From contig NZ_QVNQ01000002.1 in NCBI RefSeq assembly GCF_003432485.1, forward strand, positions 124,001 through 188,000: DNA of 64,000 nucleotides, in the 5' to 3' direction. The translations under genes and the position numbers were made by a program. Positions 43,064 through 52,272 of this stretch are shown in pieces. This DNA comes from Actinomadura spongiicola. Its GTDB lineage: Bacteria; Actinomycetota; Actinomycetes; Streptosporangiales; Streptosporangiaceae. The first letter of the stretch is position 1, and every line of letters begins with the position of its first letter. A model generated the notes under the pieces. It searched no databases and was not told where the DNA came from. It saw only the letters and a list, made by a program, of their open reading frames with translations.

Positions 43064-44272
43064 CTACCGAAGGCTCCGGAACGTCCGCCGCAGATCGTCG
43101 ACCCATTCACCGGGAATCTCCCAGGGAATGAAATGGCCGCCCTTGTCGTGCACGGTGAGATTGACGTGGTTGTACCAGGCGGCGCGGTCGCTGTCGAGGA
43201 AATGCCGAACCCGGTCGGCGGTGCTCACGCCCGGCGGATTCTCGTAGCCGACGAAAGTGATGCCGGTGGGCGCCTCGACGACCGGCCACCGATCGTGCGA
43301 CGGCGTCCACGGATACCGGTTGTTGTTGGCGTAGGTGCGGATCGACGTGCCGATCGAATTCGTCACCCAGAAGATCATCGCGTGGGTGAGCAGGTCGTCC
43401 TTGGAGAACACGGACTCGATGTCGCCGTCGTTGTCGCTCCAGCTCACCCACCGCTGGAGGATCCAGGCGAGCATCCCGGCGGGGGAATCGGACAGGCCGT
43501 ACGCCAGGGTGCTCGGGCCCAGCACATGCGCGGCGAGATGGGCGGCGAACCGCTTGTCGAACGCGACGACCTGGGCGCGGACGTCGGCGGGCATGCCGTC
43601 CGGAATGGGCCGTCCGCCGCTGAAGTCCCAGGCCCGGTCACCGTTGAAGAAGTCGAGCCGCAACCCGGAACCGATATGGATGCCGTACAACTCGTCGGCG
43701 TACTTGTGGCCGAGCTGCCCGGTGACGAGGGCCCCGACGTCGCAGCCCGCCGCGGCGTACCGCTCGTGGCCGAGGACGCCGGTCATGAGCGTGTGCCAGA
43801 GGTCGGCGACCTTCCAGTAGTTCATGTCCGGGTGGTTCGGCAACGGCCCCGAGAACCCGAACCCCGGGAACGACGGGACGATCACGTCGAACGCGTCGGC
43901 CGGGTCGCCGCCGTGCGCGCCCGGGTCGGCCAGCGGGTCGATGACCTTGGACCAGTGCCAGAACGTCCAGGGCCAGCCGTGCGTGAGGATCAGCGGCACC
44001 GGCGCGGGCCCGACACCCGCCCTGCGCAGGAAATGCACCGGCACACCGTCGACGCCGACACGGTGGTGCTCGTAGGCGTTGATCGCGGTCTCGGCCTTGC
44101 GCCAGTCGTACCCGTCCCGCCAGTACCCGACGAGTTCCTGAAGGTAGGCGCGGTTCACGCCGTAGTACCAGTCGTCGTTGCCGACGTCGTCGGGCCAGCG
44201 GGTCGAGTCCAGCCGCGCCCTGAGATCGACGAGCACGGCGTCCGGCACACGGATCGGCCAGGCGGAAGTCAC
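43064..44272 (-). CDS. Epoxide hydrolase (alpha/beta hydrolase with EHN domain)
   Basis: The product is 402 residues. An N-terminal EHN segment (IRVPDAVLVDLRARLDSTRWPDD) precedes the alpha/beta hydrolase core, with the oxyanion motif LILTHGWPWTFWHW and VPSFPGFGFS. GCDVGALVTGQLGHKY carries the nucleophile Asp in the usual elbow. The C-terminal DKGGHFIPWEIP carries the catalytic His. Epoxide hydrolases open epoxides to diols through an aspartyl ester. GTG 44272 is chosen because AAGGAG stands 6 nt before it; ATG 44278 is too close to that site. It lies 14 bp after the upstream gene on the same strand. Confidence 0.88.
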   Translation of the reverse strand: MTSAWPIRVPDAVLVDLRARLDSTRWPDDVGNDDWYYGVNRAYLQELVGYWRDGYDWRKAETAINAYEHHRVGVDGVPVHFLRRAGVGPAPVPLILTHGWPWTFWHWSKVIDPLADPGAHGGDPADAFDVIVPSFPGFGFSGPLPNHPDMNYWKVADLWHTLMTGVLGHERYAAAGCDVGALVTGQLGHKYADELYGIHIGSGLRLDFFNGDRAWDFSGGRPIPDGMPADVRAQVVAFDKRFAAHLAAHVLGPSTLAYGLSDSPAGMLAWILQRWVSWSDNDGDIESVFSKDDLLTHAMIFWVTNSIGTSIRTYANNNRYPWTPSHDRWPVVEAPTGITFVGYENPPGVSTADRVRHFLDSDRAAWYNHVNLTVHDKGGHFIPWEIPGEWVDDLRRTFRSLR

Positions 44273-44286
44273 GATCATCTCCTTGG

Positions 44287-44880
44287 TCAGGGCGTCAACG
44301 GATACCGGACCGCGAGCCCGGGATAGTCCACGACGAACCCTGACTCGTCGTAGACCAGGCGCGCGGCGAAATCGAAGGCCGGGGCGGCGTAGTCGAAGGA
44401 CTGGCGCCCGTCGGTGTCGGCCACCCGCGCGTACGACTGGTCGAGGCGGCCGACGGTCAGATCGGCGGCCCGGACGTACACCGCCGGCGCGTCCGCGACC
44501 TCGCCGACGCCCAGCCGCAGCCGGTGCACGGGCAGCGCGTTCGTCACCGCGGACGATTCGAGATCGACGTCGACACACCCGTCGAGGGCCGGATCATGGC
44601 GGCCGTCCACCAGCCACCGACCGTCGGGCGCCTTCTCCAGAACCACCTCGCCGTCTCCGTGCGGGTGACGGACACGGGCCCGCCGCGCCCGCCACCCGTC
44701 ATCGACCTCGATCACGTACTCCACGACCCAGGCCACGCCGTCCTCGACGGCCGTGGTCGTGCCGCGCAACGTCCGGCCGCCGGGCCCGTGGCTCGTCATA
44801 AGCACCTCGAAGCCGGCACGCGCGCCCCGATGCTCCCAGGCCGCGCTCACCGGAGGTTCGGCGAAGTCCATGGTCACCAT
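44287..44880 (-). CDS. Putative glycolipid-binding domain protein
   Basis: The product is 197 residues. It matches the putative glycolipid-binding family layout: AAWEHRGARAGFEVL at the N terminus, RGTTTAVEDGVAWVVEYVIEVDDGW, then DGRWLVDGRHDPALDGCVDVDL, VHRLRLGVGE, YVRAADLTVGRLDQSYARV and the C-terminal FDFAARLVYDESGFVVDYPGLA. A cytosolic beta-barrel-like fold is known for the family; the biological ligand is not established. It is the first gene of a leftward unit with the epoxide hydrolase and the archease fusion. The start is ATG 44880 or the nearby ATG 44871. Confidence 0.8.
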   Translation of the reverse strand: MVTMDFAEPPVSAAWEHRGARAGFEVLMTSHGPGGRTLRGTTTAVEDGVAWVVEYVIEVDDGWRARRARVRHPHGDGEVVLEKAPDGRWLVDGRHDPALDGCVDVDLESSAVTNALPVHRLRLGVGEVADAPAVYVRAADLTVGRLDQSYARVADTDGRQSFDYAAPAFDFAARLVYDESGFVVDYPGLAVRYPLTP

Positions 44881-45028
44881 CCTGGCATTCCGCTACCCCG
44901 CCCGGCGTAGCCGCGGGCCCTGCCCTGCGCCGATCGTCGTACCTCGAATGTCGTCGTCCAGGGGACGGCATCCGGACGCCGAGCCGCGATCGTCGGGGGT
45001 GACGGCACCTTGGAAGGGACGTGACGAC

Positions 45029-45586
45029 ATGACGGCGACCAGAACCGTGCGGCGCACCGGCGCCTGGTTCGACCTCGGGCGGCGCTGGCGCAAGACGGTG
45101 CTGGTCACGCACATCGTGTCCGCCGGGGCGTGGATCGGGATCGACGTGATGGTCGCGGTGCTCGTGCTGACCGGCAAGTACGGCACCGACGTCGAGGTGC
45201 GCGGGCTGGCTTACGAGGCCCTGGCGACGTTCGTCGTGTGGCCGATGCTGGGCAGCGGGCTGATCTGCCTGCTCACCGGCCTCATCCTGGGCCTGGGCAC
45301 GCGCTGGGGCCTGCTGCGCTACTGGTGGGTGGCCGTCAAGCTCGTCCTGAACCTCGTCCTGTGCACGCTCATCCTGGTGGCGCTGCGACCGGGGATGGGG
45401 GAGGTCGGCGACTACGGCCGGGACCTGCCGGGCGGCGCGTCCGAACCCGCGGCGATCTCGGACCTGTTCTACCCGCCCGCCGTCTCCCTGACGGCGCTGA
45501 CCCTCGCGACGGTCCTCGCGGTCGCCAAGCCCTGGGGCCGCATCCGCCCAGGCCGCCGTGCCCGCCGCGCCCGCGACGACGTATAA
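45029..45586 (+). CDS. Integral membrane protein, 185 residues
   Basis: The ATG at 45029 is preceded by GGAAGGGA; the longer frame starting at 44753 is a shadow. The product has four membrane helices: VTHIVSAGAWIGIDVMVAVLVL, ALATFVVWPMLGSGLICLLTGLIL, WVAVKLVLNLVLCTLILVAL and LTALTLATVLAVA. The VTHIVSAGAW opening resembles DUF2269-type membrane proteins; that assignment is tentative. It ends in an Arg-rich cytosolic tail. Function unknown. The next gene on the same strand starts 8 bp later. Confidence 0.75.
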   Translation: MTATRTVRRTGAWFDLGRRWRKTVLVTHIVSAGAWIGIDVMVAVLVLTGKYGTDVEVRGLAYEALATFVVWPMLGSGLICLLTGLILGLGTRWGLLRYWWVAVKLVLNLVLCTLILVALRPGMGEVGDYGRDLPGGASEPAAISDLFYPPAVSLTALTLATVLAVAKPWGRIRPGRRARRARDDV

Positions 45587-45594
45587 CTGATCAC

Positions 45595-46047
45595 ATGGCA
45601 CTGGGTTGGAAGCTGGTCATCGACAGCACGGACGCGTCCACGCTCGCGGACTTCTGGGCCGCGGCCCTCGACTACGAGGTGGAGGACCCGTCCCCGCTCA
45701 TCGAGGGGCTCCTGGCCGCCGGTCGGCTCCCCGAGGACGCGGTCGTCGAACACCACGGCCGCAAGACCTTCCGCGGCTACGCCGCCATCCGCCACCCCGA
45801 CGACCCGTTCGACGAGACCAGCGGTGTCGGCCAGGGTCGCCGCCTGCTGTTCCAGGACGTCCCCGAACGCAAGTCCGGCAAGAACCGCCTGCACATCGAC
45901 GTCCACAGCGAGCCCGGTGGCCTGGACGCGCTCGTCACCCGCCTGGAGAAGCTCGGCGCGACCCGCGTCCAGGAATTCGACAAGGGCCCCGCCGGACACT
46001 GGTGGGTCATGCGGGACCCCGAGGGCAACGAGTTCTGCGCCGCCTGA
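45595..46047 (+). CDS. VOC-superfamily (glyoxalase-like) protein
   Basis: The product is 150 residues with two halves of the vicinal-oxygen-chelate fold: WKLVIDSTDASTLADFWAAALDYEV at the start, and in the second half HIDVHSEPGGLDALVTRLEKLGA and HWWVMRDPEGNEFCA at the end. It is of the glyoxalase-like subclass common in actinomycetes, often of unknown substrate. The predicted metal residues are His in RLHIDVH and Glu in PEGNEF. The ATG at 45595 lies 8 bp after the membrane protein gene. Confidence 0.85.
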   Translation: MALGWKLVIDSTDASTLADFWAAALDYEVEDPSPLIEGLLAAGRLPEDAVVEHHGRKTFRGYAAIRHPDDPFDETSGVGQGRRLLFQDVPERKSGKNRLHIDVHSEPGGLDALVTRLEKLGATRVQEFDKGPAGHWWVMRDPEGNEFCAA

Positions 46048-46433
46048 GCACGACCGCCCGGCGGCGGCCGGGGTAATAAGCAGGAGCGCGGCAGGAACGG
46101 GGAGTCCGGGAAGATCGCGACGTTGGTGGCCGTGAGGTGGCCGTCGCGATCCTGGTCCGCGGGCGAGGGGACGGCGTTCCGGACGCTCGGGACGCCGTGA
46201 CGGCGGCGCCTCGGGCGTCGTTCGTCCTCGGGGGTCGGGCGTCGTCCCTCCTCGGGGTGGTTCGGGTCCGCGAGCACGGGATCCACGGCGGGGACTTCGC
46301 GGCGCTCGACCGGGTGGTGACGCGTGACGCCGCGAACGTACCGGCACCGCCCACTCCCGCGCGGACGGTGGCGCCGCGGGCATGGACGGGCCGGTCGACG
46401 GCGGACCGGGCTGAGCGTGCTCGTCACTTCGGG
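46048..46433. other. Non-coding or decayed stretch between the VOC and CoA-transferase genes
   Basis: About 385 bp lie between the converging VOC and CoA-transferase genes. Frames on both strands read as Arg/Pro-rich nonsense. One minus-strand frame contains DQDRDGHLTATNVAIFPDSP (about 46080-46150), which could be debris of a former gene but is not enough to name. No clear hairpin terminator was found. Confidence 0.4.
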
Positions 46434-47063
46434 TCAGGTGATGAGAGGGGCGGCGGTACGGGACACGACCTCGTCGACGGTGACGCCGGGGGCGGTCTCG
46501 ACCAGGGCGAGGCCGGACGGGGTGACGTCCAGGACGGCGAGATCCGTGATGATCCGGTCGACGCAGGCGCGGCCGGTGAGCGGCAGATCGCACTTCTCCA
46601 CGATCTTCGGGTCGCCCTTCTTGGTGGTGTGCGTGGTCAGCACGATCACGCGGCGGGCGCCGTGGACGAGGTCCATCGCGCCGCCCATGCCCCGGACCAG
46701 GGCGCCGGGCACCATCCAGTTCGCCAGGTCGCCCTCGGCCGACACCTGCATGGCGCCGAGGATCGCGGTGTCGATATGGCCGCCACGAATCATCCCGAAG
46801 GAGAGCGAGGAGTCGAAGTACGACGCGCCCGGCAGGACGGTGACGGTCTCCTTACCGGCGTTGATCAGGTCGGGGTCGACCCCGTCCTCGGTCGGGTAAG
46901 GCCCGACGCCGAGGATGCCGTTCTCCGAGTGCAGGACGACCCGCACGCCCGGCGGCACATGGCCGGGGACGAGGGTCGGCAGCCCGATGCCGAGGTTCAC
47001 GTACGAACCGTCGGTCAGTTCGGCGGCGGCGCGGGCCGCCATGTCGTCGCGGGTCCAGGCCAT
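46434..47063 (-). CDS. 3-oxoacid/3-oxoadipate CoA-transferase, subunit B
   Basis: The product is 209 residues, typical of the B (beta) subunit of class I succinyl-CoA-dependent transferases. The catalytic Glu is in [26 protein letters not shown] opens the fold and [25 protein letters not shown] is the conserved core. The reaction passes CoA from succinyl-CoA to a 3-oxoacid. ScoB and PcaJ cannot be separated by eye; the maleylacetate reductase nearby favours 3-oxoadipate. The start overlaps the stop of subunit A by 3 bp (ATGA arrangement), so the heteromer is made in balance. Confidence 0.9.
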   Translation of the reverse strand: MAWTRDDMAARAAAELTDGSYVNLGIGLPTLVPGHVPPGVRVVLHSENGILGVGPYPTEDGVDPDLINAGKETVTVLPGASYFDSSLSFGMIRGGHIDTAILGAMQVSAEGDLANWMVPGALVRGMGGAMDLVHGARRVIVLTTHTTKKGDPKIVEKCDLPLTGRACVDRIITDLAVLDVTPSGLALVETAPGVTVDEVVSRTAAPLIT

Positions 47064-47812
47064 CAGGCGCGCACCGTCCTCTTCTCGATTCCCTTGGCCG
47101 CGGCCTGCTCGGGCGTCAGTTCCACGACCCGCTGGACGAACACGCCGGGGAGGTGCACCTCGTCGGGTTCGAGGGCGTCCACGAGCTCCTCGACCTCGGC
47201 GATCGTGATCCGGCCCGCCATCGCGGCGAGCGGGTTGAAGTTCCGGGACGCCTTGCCGAACACGAGGTTGCCGTGCCGGTCGCCGCGGCGGGCGCGCACC
47301 AGGGCGAAGTCGGTGCGAATGCCGCGTTCCAAAACGTAGGGGGTGCCGTCGAACTCGCGGACCTCCTTGGGCCGCGACGCCACCGCGACGGTCCCGTCGG
47401 GCCCGTACCGCCAGGGGAGGCCGCCCTCGGCGACGGGGGTGCCGACACCGGCGGGCGTGTAGAAGGCGGGGATGCCGCAGCCGCCCGCGCGGAGCCGCTC
47501 GGCGAGCGTGCCCTGCGGGATCAGCTCGACCTCGACCTCACCGGCCAGGTACTTGCGGGCGAACGTCTTGTTGTCGCCGATGTAGGAGCCGGTCACCCGG
47601 ACGATCCGGCCCGCCTCCAGCAGGATGCCGAGCCCGCCGCCGTCGACGCCGCAGTTGTTCGACACCACGCTCAGCTCGCCGGGCCCGGCCGCGTGCAACG
47701 CCTCGATGAGGACGTTCGGGACGCCGCTCAGCCCGAACCCGCCCACCGCCAGCGACGCGCCGGCCGGAATGTCCGCGACGGCCGCCGCGGCGTTCGCCAC
47801 CACCTTGTCCAT
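47063..47812 (-). CDS. 3-oxoacid/3-oxoadipate CoA-transferase, subunit A
   Basis: The product is 249 residues, the A (alpha) subunit. [58 protein letters not shown] and [20 protein letters not shown] are diagnostic. By eye these motifs lie closer to the ScoA branch ([18 protein letters not shown]) than to PcaI, while the genomic setting suggests 3-oxoadipate as substrate; this is unresolved. The ATG at 47812 is chosen because upstream codons in frame lack family similarity. It is divergently transcribed from the IclR-type regulator gene, with a 94-bp control region between. Confidence 0.9.
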   Translation of the reverse strand: MDKVVANAAAAVADIPAGASLAVGGFGLSGVPNVLIEALHAAGPGELSVVSNNCGVDGGGLGILLEAGRIVRVTGSYIGDNKTFARKYLAGEVEVELIPQGTLAERLRAGGCGIPAFYTPAGVGTPVAEGGLPWRYGPDGTVAVASRPKEVREFDGTPYVLERGIRTDFALVRARRGDRHGNLVFGKASRNFNPLAAMAGRITIAEVEELVDALEPDEVHLPGVFVQRVVELTPEQAAAKGIEKRTVRA

Positions 47813-47833
47813 GCCGGAATCCTGTTCGCCTAG

Positions 47834-47852
47834 TGAACTTTGCTTCATAATA
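47834..47852. promoter_or_regulatory. Divergent promoter/operator between CoA-transferase and IclR-type genes
   Basis: The AT-rich core contains TGAACTTTGCTTCA (47834-47847), whose ends TGAA/TTCA form an inverted repeat. It overlaps possible -10 boxes on both strands (CATAAT rightward, TATTAT leftward). Its place between regulator and target genes fits an IclR-family operator. Confidence 0.4.
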
Positions 47853-47906
47853 GTGTCGTTGCAGTGTCCGTGGTCGCCCCCGGCCATGTCAACCGCTGGA
47901 GAGTTC

Positions 47907-49319
47907 ATGCAGGAGGTCGGGCCGCTCAAACGCGGTCTGGAGATCTTGGAGGTCGTCGGCCGTGCCGGGGGGCCGCTGCGTCCCGCCGACCTCGTCGCGG
48001 AGTGCGGGCTGGCCCGCTCGACCGTCGACCGCGTGCTCAGCACCCTGACGGAGACCGGCTGCCTGCGCTGGCAGGGCCGTGATGTGGTGGCCACGCCTCA
48101 GGCTATGGACGTCGGCAACCTCTATCTGTCCGGCCTCGACCCCGAAGGGCTGCTCGCGGCCCGTGTCGCGCGGCTGGCCGACGAGCTCGGCGAGACCGTG
48201 CTGCTCGGCGTGCCCGACCGGGACGGCGTCCGCGTGGTGAGCCAGTCGCGTCCCGGCGGCTCCCTGGCGATCGCGGTCAGGGTCGGTGACCTGCTGCCCA
48301 CCGGGCCCTCGCTCGACGACGAGTTCATCGAACCGGGGCTCGTCGCGGTCGCGACGCCCGTCCGGGCCGCGGTGGGGCCCCTCGTCTTGGTCGTGGTCGG
48401 CCACGCGGCGGCGTCCCTGCGCGAGCGGGTCCGGCCACCGGTCGCCGCGTGCGTCGCCGACCTGGAGCGGATTCCGGCGCGGCCGTCACCCCCGAACGGA
48501 TACCGCGCCGCCGGTGAGAACGGCGACGTGAAGGCAAGGCTGGGGGCTCGGTTCCTCCAGTCGCTCGACCGGGGGCTGGCCGTCCTGCACGCCATCGGCA
48601 CCCGGGCCGAGGGGCTGACGATCTCCGAGGCCGCCGCCGCGGCCGGGCAGGCCCGCGCCACCGCCCGCCGCGCGCTGCTGTCCCTCACCGCGCTCGGCTA
48701 CGCGCGGGAGAGCGAGGGCCGGTTCGCGCTGCTGCCGCGTGTCCTCGACCTCGGATACCGGCAGGTGAGCGGGCTGACGTTCGAGGAGCTCGCCCGCCCG
48801 CATCTGCGTGATCTCGTGCTGCGGGTCCATGACTCGGCGTCGGTCGTGGTGCTGGACGGCACCGACATCCGCTACGTCGCCCGCGCGCAGGCGTCCCGCT
48901 TGATGCGGGTGGAGATCACCGTCGGGACCCGGTTCCCCGCGTACGCGACCGCGATGGGACGCGTCCTGCTCGCCGAACTGCCGAGCGCCGAGGCGTCCGA
49001 GCTGATCGCCCGTTCCGACCGGCGCGCCTTCACCGGCCGCACCATGACCGGCGCCGGCGAGTTGGAACGAGCCGTGGCCGTCGCACGCGACGACGGGTAC
49101 GCCGTCGTCGACCAGGAGTTGGAAATGGGGCTCAGGTCCATCGCGGTGCCGATCCATGCCGCCGGACGGACCGTCGCCGCCCTCAACATCGCCGCGCCCG
49201 CCGCCCCCGAACCGGTCGAGGCCATGCGCGAGCGGCTGTTGCCCGAACTGCGCGCGACGGCACGGGACCTGGAGGCGGACGTGGCCGCGTTCACCCGCCA
49301 CCAACCCCTGCCGCTCTGA
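47907..49319 (+). CDS. Double-module IclR-family transcriptional regulator (PcaR-like)
   Basis: The product is 470 residues holding two IclR units. Unit 1 (1-190) has the helix-turn-helix ADLVAECGLARSTVDRVLSTL and an effector domain that is shortened in its middle (GETVLLGVPDRDGVRVVSQ then directly to the end segment). Unit 2 (205-470) is complete: AAAAGQARATARRALLSLTALGY, then the full effector domain with GTRFPAYATAMGRVLLAEL, DDGYAVVDQELEMGLRSIAVPI and ALNIAAPA. Tandem IclR regulators of this layout control aromatic-acid genes in actinomycetes. ATG 47907 is chosen for its GGAG site (47898-47901); ATG 47886 is in frame upstream. Divergent position points to the CoA-transferase genes as targets. 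Confidence 0.87.
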   Translation: MQEVGPLKRGLEILEVVGRAGGPLRPADLVAECGLARSTVDRVLSTLTETGCLRWQGRDVVATPQAMDVGNLYLSGLDPEGLLAARVARLADELGETVLLGVPDRDGVRVVSQSRPGGSLAIAVRVGDLLPTGPSLDDEFIEPGLVAVATPVRAAVGPLVLVVVGHAAASLRERVRPPVAACVADLERIPARPSPPNGYRAAGENGDVKARLGARFLQSLDRGLAVLHAIGTRAEGLTISEAAAAAGQARATARRALLSLTALGYARESEGRFALLPRVLDLGYRQVSGLTFEELARPHLRDLVLRVHDSASVVVLDGTDIRYVARAQASRLMRVEITVGTRFPAYATAMGRVLLAELPSAEASELIARSDRRAFTGRTMTGAGELERAVAVARDDGYAVVDQELEMGLRSIAVPIHAAGRTVAALNIAAPAAPEPVEAMRERLLPELRATARDLEADVAAFTRHQPLPL

Positions 49320-49374
49320 CCCGGCTGTACGGGTGCGTCTAACCTGTTCGTTGCTGACACCGGGAGGTAGCACC

Positions 49375-50442
49375 GTGGTGACCAACGAGCCGGGCGCGTC
49401 CGCCGCCGATATCGCCGTGCACGAGACCTTCGCCGTCCGCGTCCTGCTCGGGCGCGGCGCGTCCGACCGGATCGCCGACGAGGCCGCGCGGCTCGACGCG
49501 CGGCGGGTGCTGTTGGTCTCGACGCCGTCCGCCGCCGCGACCGCCGACCGTGTCGCCGCGGCGCTGGGCGAACGGCTGGCCGCGCGTTTCGGACGGCCCG
49601 TGAAACACGTGCCGGTCGAGGTGACCGCGCAGGCCATGGCGCTGGTCGGCGACGCGGACGCCGACTGCGTGGTCGCGATCGGCGGCGGGTCCGCGATCGG
49701 TCTCGGCAAGGCCGTGTCGCGCCGGACGGGAATGCCGCAGATCGCCGTCCCGACCACGTACTCGGGTTCGGAGGCGACCCCGACCGTGGGCGAGACGGAG
49801 AACGGTGTGAAGACCACCCACCGCGATCCGGCGCTGACGCCCGGCACGGTCGTCTACGACCCCGACCTCACGCTGACCATGCCCTCCGGTCTGACCAGGA
49901 CCAGCGCCGTGAACGCGCTCGCGCACGCGGTGGAGGCCCTGTGGTCGCCGGACGCCACGATGATCACCGACGCGCTGGCCACCGAGGCCGCCGCGGGCGT
50001 CCTGAGCGCGCTGCCCGAGGTGCTCGCCGACCCGACCGGCCCGGAGGCCCGCGGCCGCCTCCAGTCCGCCGCGTGGCTGGCCGGGCTCTGCCTGTCGCAG
50101 ATCCGGACGGGCCTGCACCACCAGCTCGCGCACGTTCTCGGCGGCGCCTACGACCTGCCGCACGCCGAACTGCACACGATGCTGCTGCCGCACGTGATGG
50201 CGTTCAACCTGCCGTCGGCGCCCGCCGCCGCGTCCCGGCTGGCCCGGATCGCCGGACGCGACCCGGTCGACGCGGTCGCCGAACTGGCCCGCGCCCACGA
50301 GGGCCCGACCCGCCTGTCCGACCTGGGCGTTCCGCGCGAGGACCTGCGCGGCGTCGCCGAGCGGGTGGCGGCGGCCCCGTACCCGAACCCCCGTCCCCTG
50401 ACCCCCGACGCGGTCGAGGGCGTCCTCGACGAGGCGTGGTGA
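49375..50442 (+). CDS. Maleylacetate reductase (iron-containing alcohol dehydrogenase family)
   Basis: The product is 355 residues. The NAD-binding DCVVAIGGGSAIGLGKAV is followed by IAVPTTYSGSEATPTVGETE, the maleylacetate-reductase form of the metal region. NALAHAVEALWSP carries a metal His, with GLHHQLAHVLGGAYDLPHAE and further His residues after it. It reduces maleylacetate to 3-oxoadipate with NAD(P)H, the step before the CoA-transferase. GTG 49375 has GGAGG 8-12 nt upstream. Together with the CoA-transferase and the IclR-type regulator it forms a lower-pathway module for hydroxyquinol/resorcinol-type aromatics; the ring-cleavage enzymes are not in this window. Confidence 0.9.
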   Translation: MVTNEPGASAADIAVHETFAVRVLLGRGASDRIADEAARLDARRVLLVSTPSAAATADRVAAALGERLAARFGRPVKHVPVEVTAQAMALVGDADADCVVAIGGGSAIGLGKAVSRRTGMPQIAVPTTYSGSEATPTVGETENGVKTTHRDPALTPGTVVYDPDLTLTMPSGLTRTSAVNALAHAVEALWSPDATMITDALATEAAAGVLSALPEVLADPTGPEARGRLQSAAWLAGLCLSQIRTGLHHQLAHVLGGAYDLPHAELHTMLLPHVMAFNLPSAPAAASRLARIAGRDPVDAVAELARAHEGPTRLSDLGVPREDLRGVAERVAAAPYPNPRPLTPDAVEGVLDEAW

Positions 50443-50492
50443 CCCGCCGGACGCCTTGACCTCAAGCGAACTTGATGTTCGAGGGTGGTCCC

Positions 50493-50936
50493 ATGAGCCC
50501 AACGGGTACTACCGATCAGGCGGAGATCGAGGCGATCGAGCAGCTGGTCGCAACGGTCGAATATGTTCAGAACAACGAGCTCACCGACGAATTCCTCGCC
50601 CTGTTCCGCGCCGATGCGATCTGGACGACCGGCGCGGGCAGACGTCTCTACGGCCTGGACGAGATCTCGGCGTTCACCCGCCAGGTGCTCCCCGGCGGGA
50701 TGCGGGACATGACGGTCACGTTCGAGCTGGAACACGTGCTGTTCATCCGTCCCGACGTCGCCGCGGTCAAACTGCGCCAGCTCTACCAGACGCCGGACGG
50801 ACCGGACGTCGGCACCCCGCTGTGGATCCTGGCGAAGGAGGACGGTCGGTGGCGCCTCACCGCCTGCCAGAACATGGCCGTGCCCGACGACGAGGTGGAG
50901 TCGCCGGACCGTCCCATCTTCGGCGCCGCCCGGTAA
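50493..50936 (+). CDS. SnoaL-like / NTF2-fold protein
   Basis: The product is 147 residues with the small cone-shaped NTF2-like layout: IEAIEQLVATVEYVQNNELTDEFLALFRADAIWTT at the start, YGLDEISAFTRQVLPGG, and the C-terminal beta part VAAVKLRQLYQTPDG ... PLWILAKEDGRWRLTACQN. This is the SgcJ/EcaC or SnoaL-like group, often of unknown or isomerase-like role. The ATG at 50493 has GAGG just upstream; the frame is open from 50472. It may be part of the aromatic-degradation unit (51 bp after the reductase). Confidence 0.83.
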   Translation: MSPTGTTDQAEIEAIEQLVATVEYVQNNELTDEFLALFRADAIWTTGAGRRLYGLDEISAFTRQVLPGGMRDMTVTFELEHVLFIRPDVAAVKLRQLYQTPDGPDVGTPLWILAKEDGRWRLTACQNMAVPDDEVESPDRPIFGAAR

Positions 50937-50957
50937 GCGATCGTGTCCGGACACGGA

Positions 50958-50989
50958 TGTGGGGCCCCCGGTGAACCGGGAGCCCCACA
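50958..50989. terminator. Strong bidirectional hairpin terminator
   Basis: TGTGGGGC and CCCGG pair with CCGGG and GCCCCACA around a TGAA loop, with one mismatch. The hairpin sits exactly between the SnoaL-like gene and the converging serine protease gene. Confidence 0.85.
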
Positions 50990-50999
50990 CGCGCGGTGA

Positions 51000-52061
51000 T
51001 TACTTCAGGGTGAGGTTCTGGGTCTGCATGACCTCGTCCAGAGGCTGGTAGAACGACTCGAAGCCACTGGCGTTGCAGTTCTGGCTGCTGATGCCGGACG
51101 TCACTCCGATGGCGACGTTGCCGCCCTGGAGCGAGCCGCCGCTGTCACCGGGCTGCGCGCACGCGCTGGTCGCGATCAGGTCCCTGACCGCGCCCTGCTG
51201 GTAGTTGACGGTGCGCCCGTAGCCGCGGATCGCTCCGGACGTGGTGCCGGTGGTGGAGCCCTTCTTCTGGATCTGGGTTCCGACCGCCGGCCGTCCGACC
51301 TCGGTCAGCTGGGCGTTGTCCAGCTGCACCTGGCCGGAGCTGCGGAGCGTTCCGTAGTCGTCGCCGGGGAAGCTGCTGGCCTGCCGGTTGCCGACCACCT
51401 GGCCGCCCGCGGTCGTCCACCGCGAGCCGATGGCGGTGCAGTGCCCGGCGGTGATGACGTACTCGGTGCCGCCGCCGACGCCGATCGCCGACACCGAACA
51501 GCGCGAACCACTGGTGTGGATCGCGTCGCCGGGGCCGAGCGTCAGCTGCGGCGTCCCGTCCACCTGCTGGATCCGGACGGTCTCGCTCGTGGCGCGGACG
51601 CGCTTGAGCAGCGCCTTGGTGGCGGCGTCCTTGTCGCTCCTGGGAACGGTGACGATGACCGAGTTGGTCATGATGTCGACGCCCCAGGTCAGCCCGGTGG
51701 CCGCGGCGGTGCCCGCGAACCGGTCGAGCTTGTTCTTGGTGTCGGTCAACGGCTGCATGCCGTGCTTGACGATGCGGGCCTGGACCCCGGCGGCCCTGAC
51801 CTTCTGGGCGGCGGCCGCGTTCGTGACGTTGATGACGAGGTCGCCGTCACCATCGACATAGGAGCCCGCGTGCTGGGAGGGGCCAAGCTGGCCGGTGACC
51901 CGGTCGGCCAGCTCGACGAGGGGGAGGTGTGCGCGCTGGACGGTCCCGACGGGCTGCGTCTGGGCCGTTGCCGGAACGGTCCCGAACACGGGGAGCGTGA
52001 TCAGCGCCGCAGCACTCAACAGTGGGGGTACCACGCGTTTGAGGTGCGTTGCACGGTTCAC
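51000..52061 (-). CDS. Secreted S1-family serine protease with prodomain (streptogrisin/alpha-lytic type)
   Basis: The product is 353 residues. The signal peptide covers about residues 1-34 (ending ATA). A prodomain follows to about 165 (LPLVELADRVTGQLGPSQ; VNVTNAA-type repeats), then the mature trypsin-fold domain. The catalytic His is in VITAGHC, the Asp in SSFPGDDYGTLRSSG and the Ser in QPGDSGGSLQGG. The cysteines CSVSAIG...GHC and CAQPGDS...NCNASG form the usual disulphides. It should be a secreted endoprotease freed by loss of the prodomain. GTG 52061 is preferred for its AAAGGTGG site over the open frame to 52088. Confidence 0.9.
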   Translation of the reverse strand: MNRATHLKRVVPPLLSAAALITLPVFGTVPATAQTQPVGTVQRAHLPLVELADRVTGQLGPSQHAGSYVDGDGDLVINVTNAAAAQKVRAAGVQARIVKHGMQPLTDTKNKLDRFAGTAAATGLTWGVDIMTNSVIVTVPRSDKDAATKALLKRVRATSETVRIQQVDGTPQLTLGPGDAIHTSGSRCSVSAIGVGGGTEYVITAGHCTAIGSRWTTAGGQVVGNRQASSFPGDDYGTLRSSGQVQLDNAQLTEVGRPAVGTQIQKKGSTTGTTSGAIRGYGRTVNYQQGAVRDLIATSACAQPGDSGGSLQGGNVAIGVTSGISSQNCNASGFESFYQPLDEVMQTQNLTLK

Positions 52062-52272
52062 TTGTGTCCACCTTTCGCCACCGTTCACCTGTAGGCGCCG
52101 GCGGCATCTCGGGGGTTGGCGGGGGGCTTGCCCTTATTCGCGAGAGCGCGCTGGTGCGAGCCACGTGAATAAAGGCGTCGCGTGGGAGCAAGGTACTTCG
52201 AGGAAACTGTTGACGACAGATTTCAAGCCGTAACTGAAATTTCAGTCCATCCTGAATGGCCATGAACCGCGT

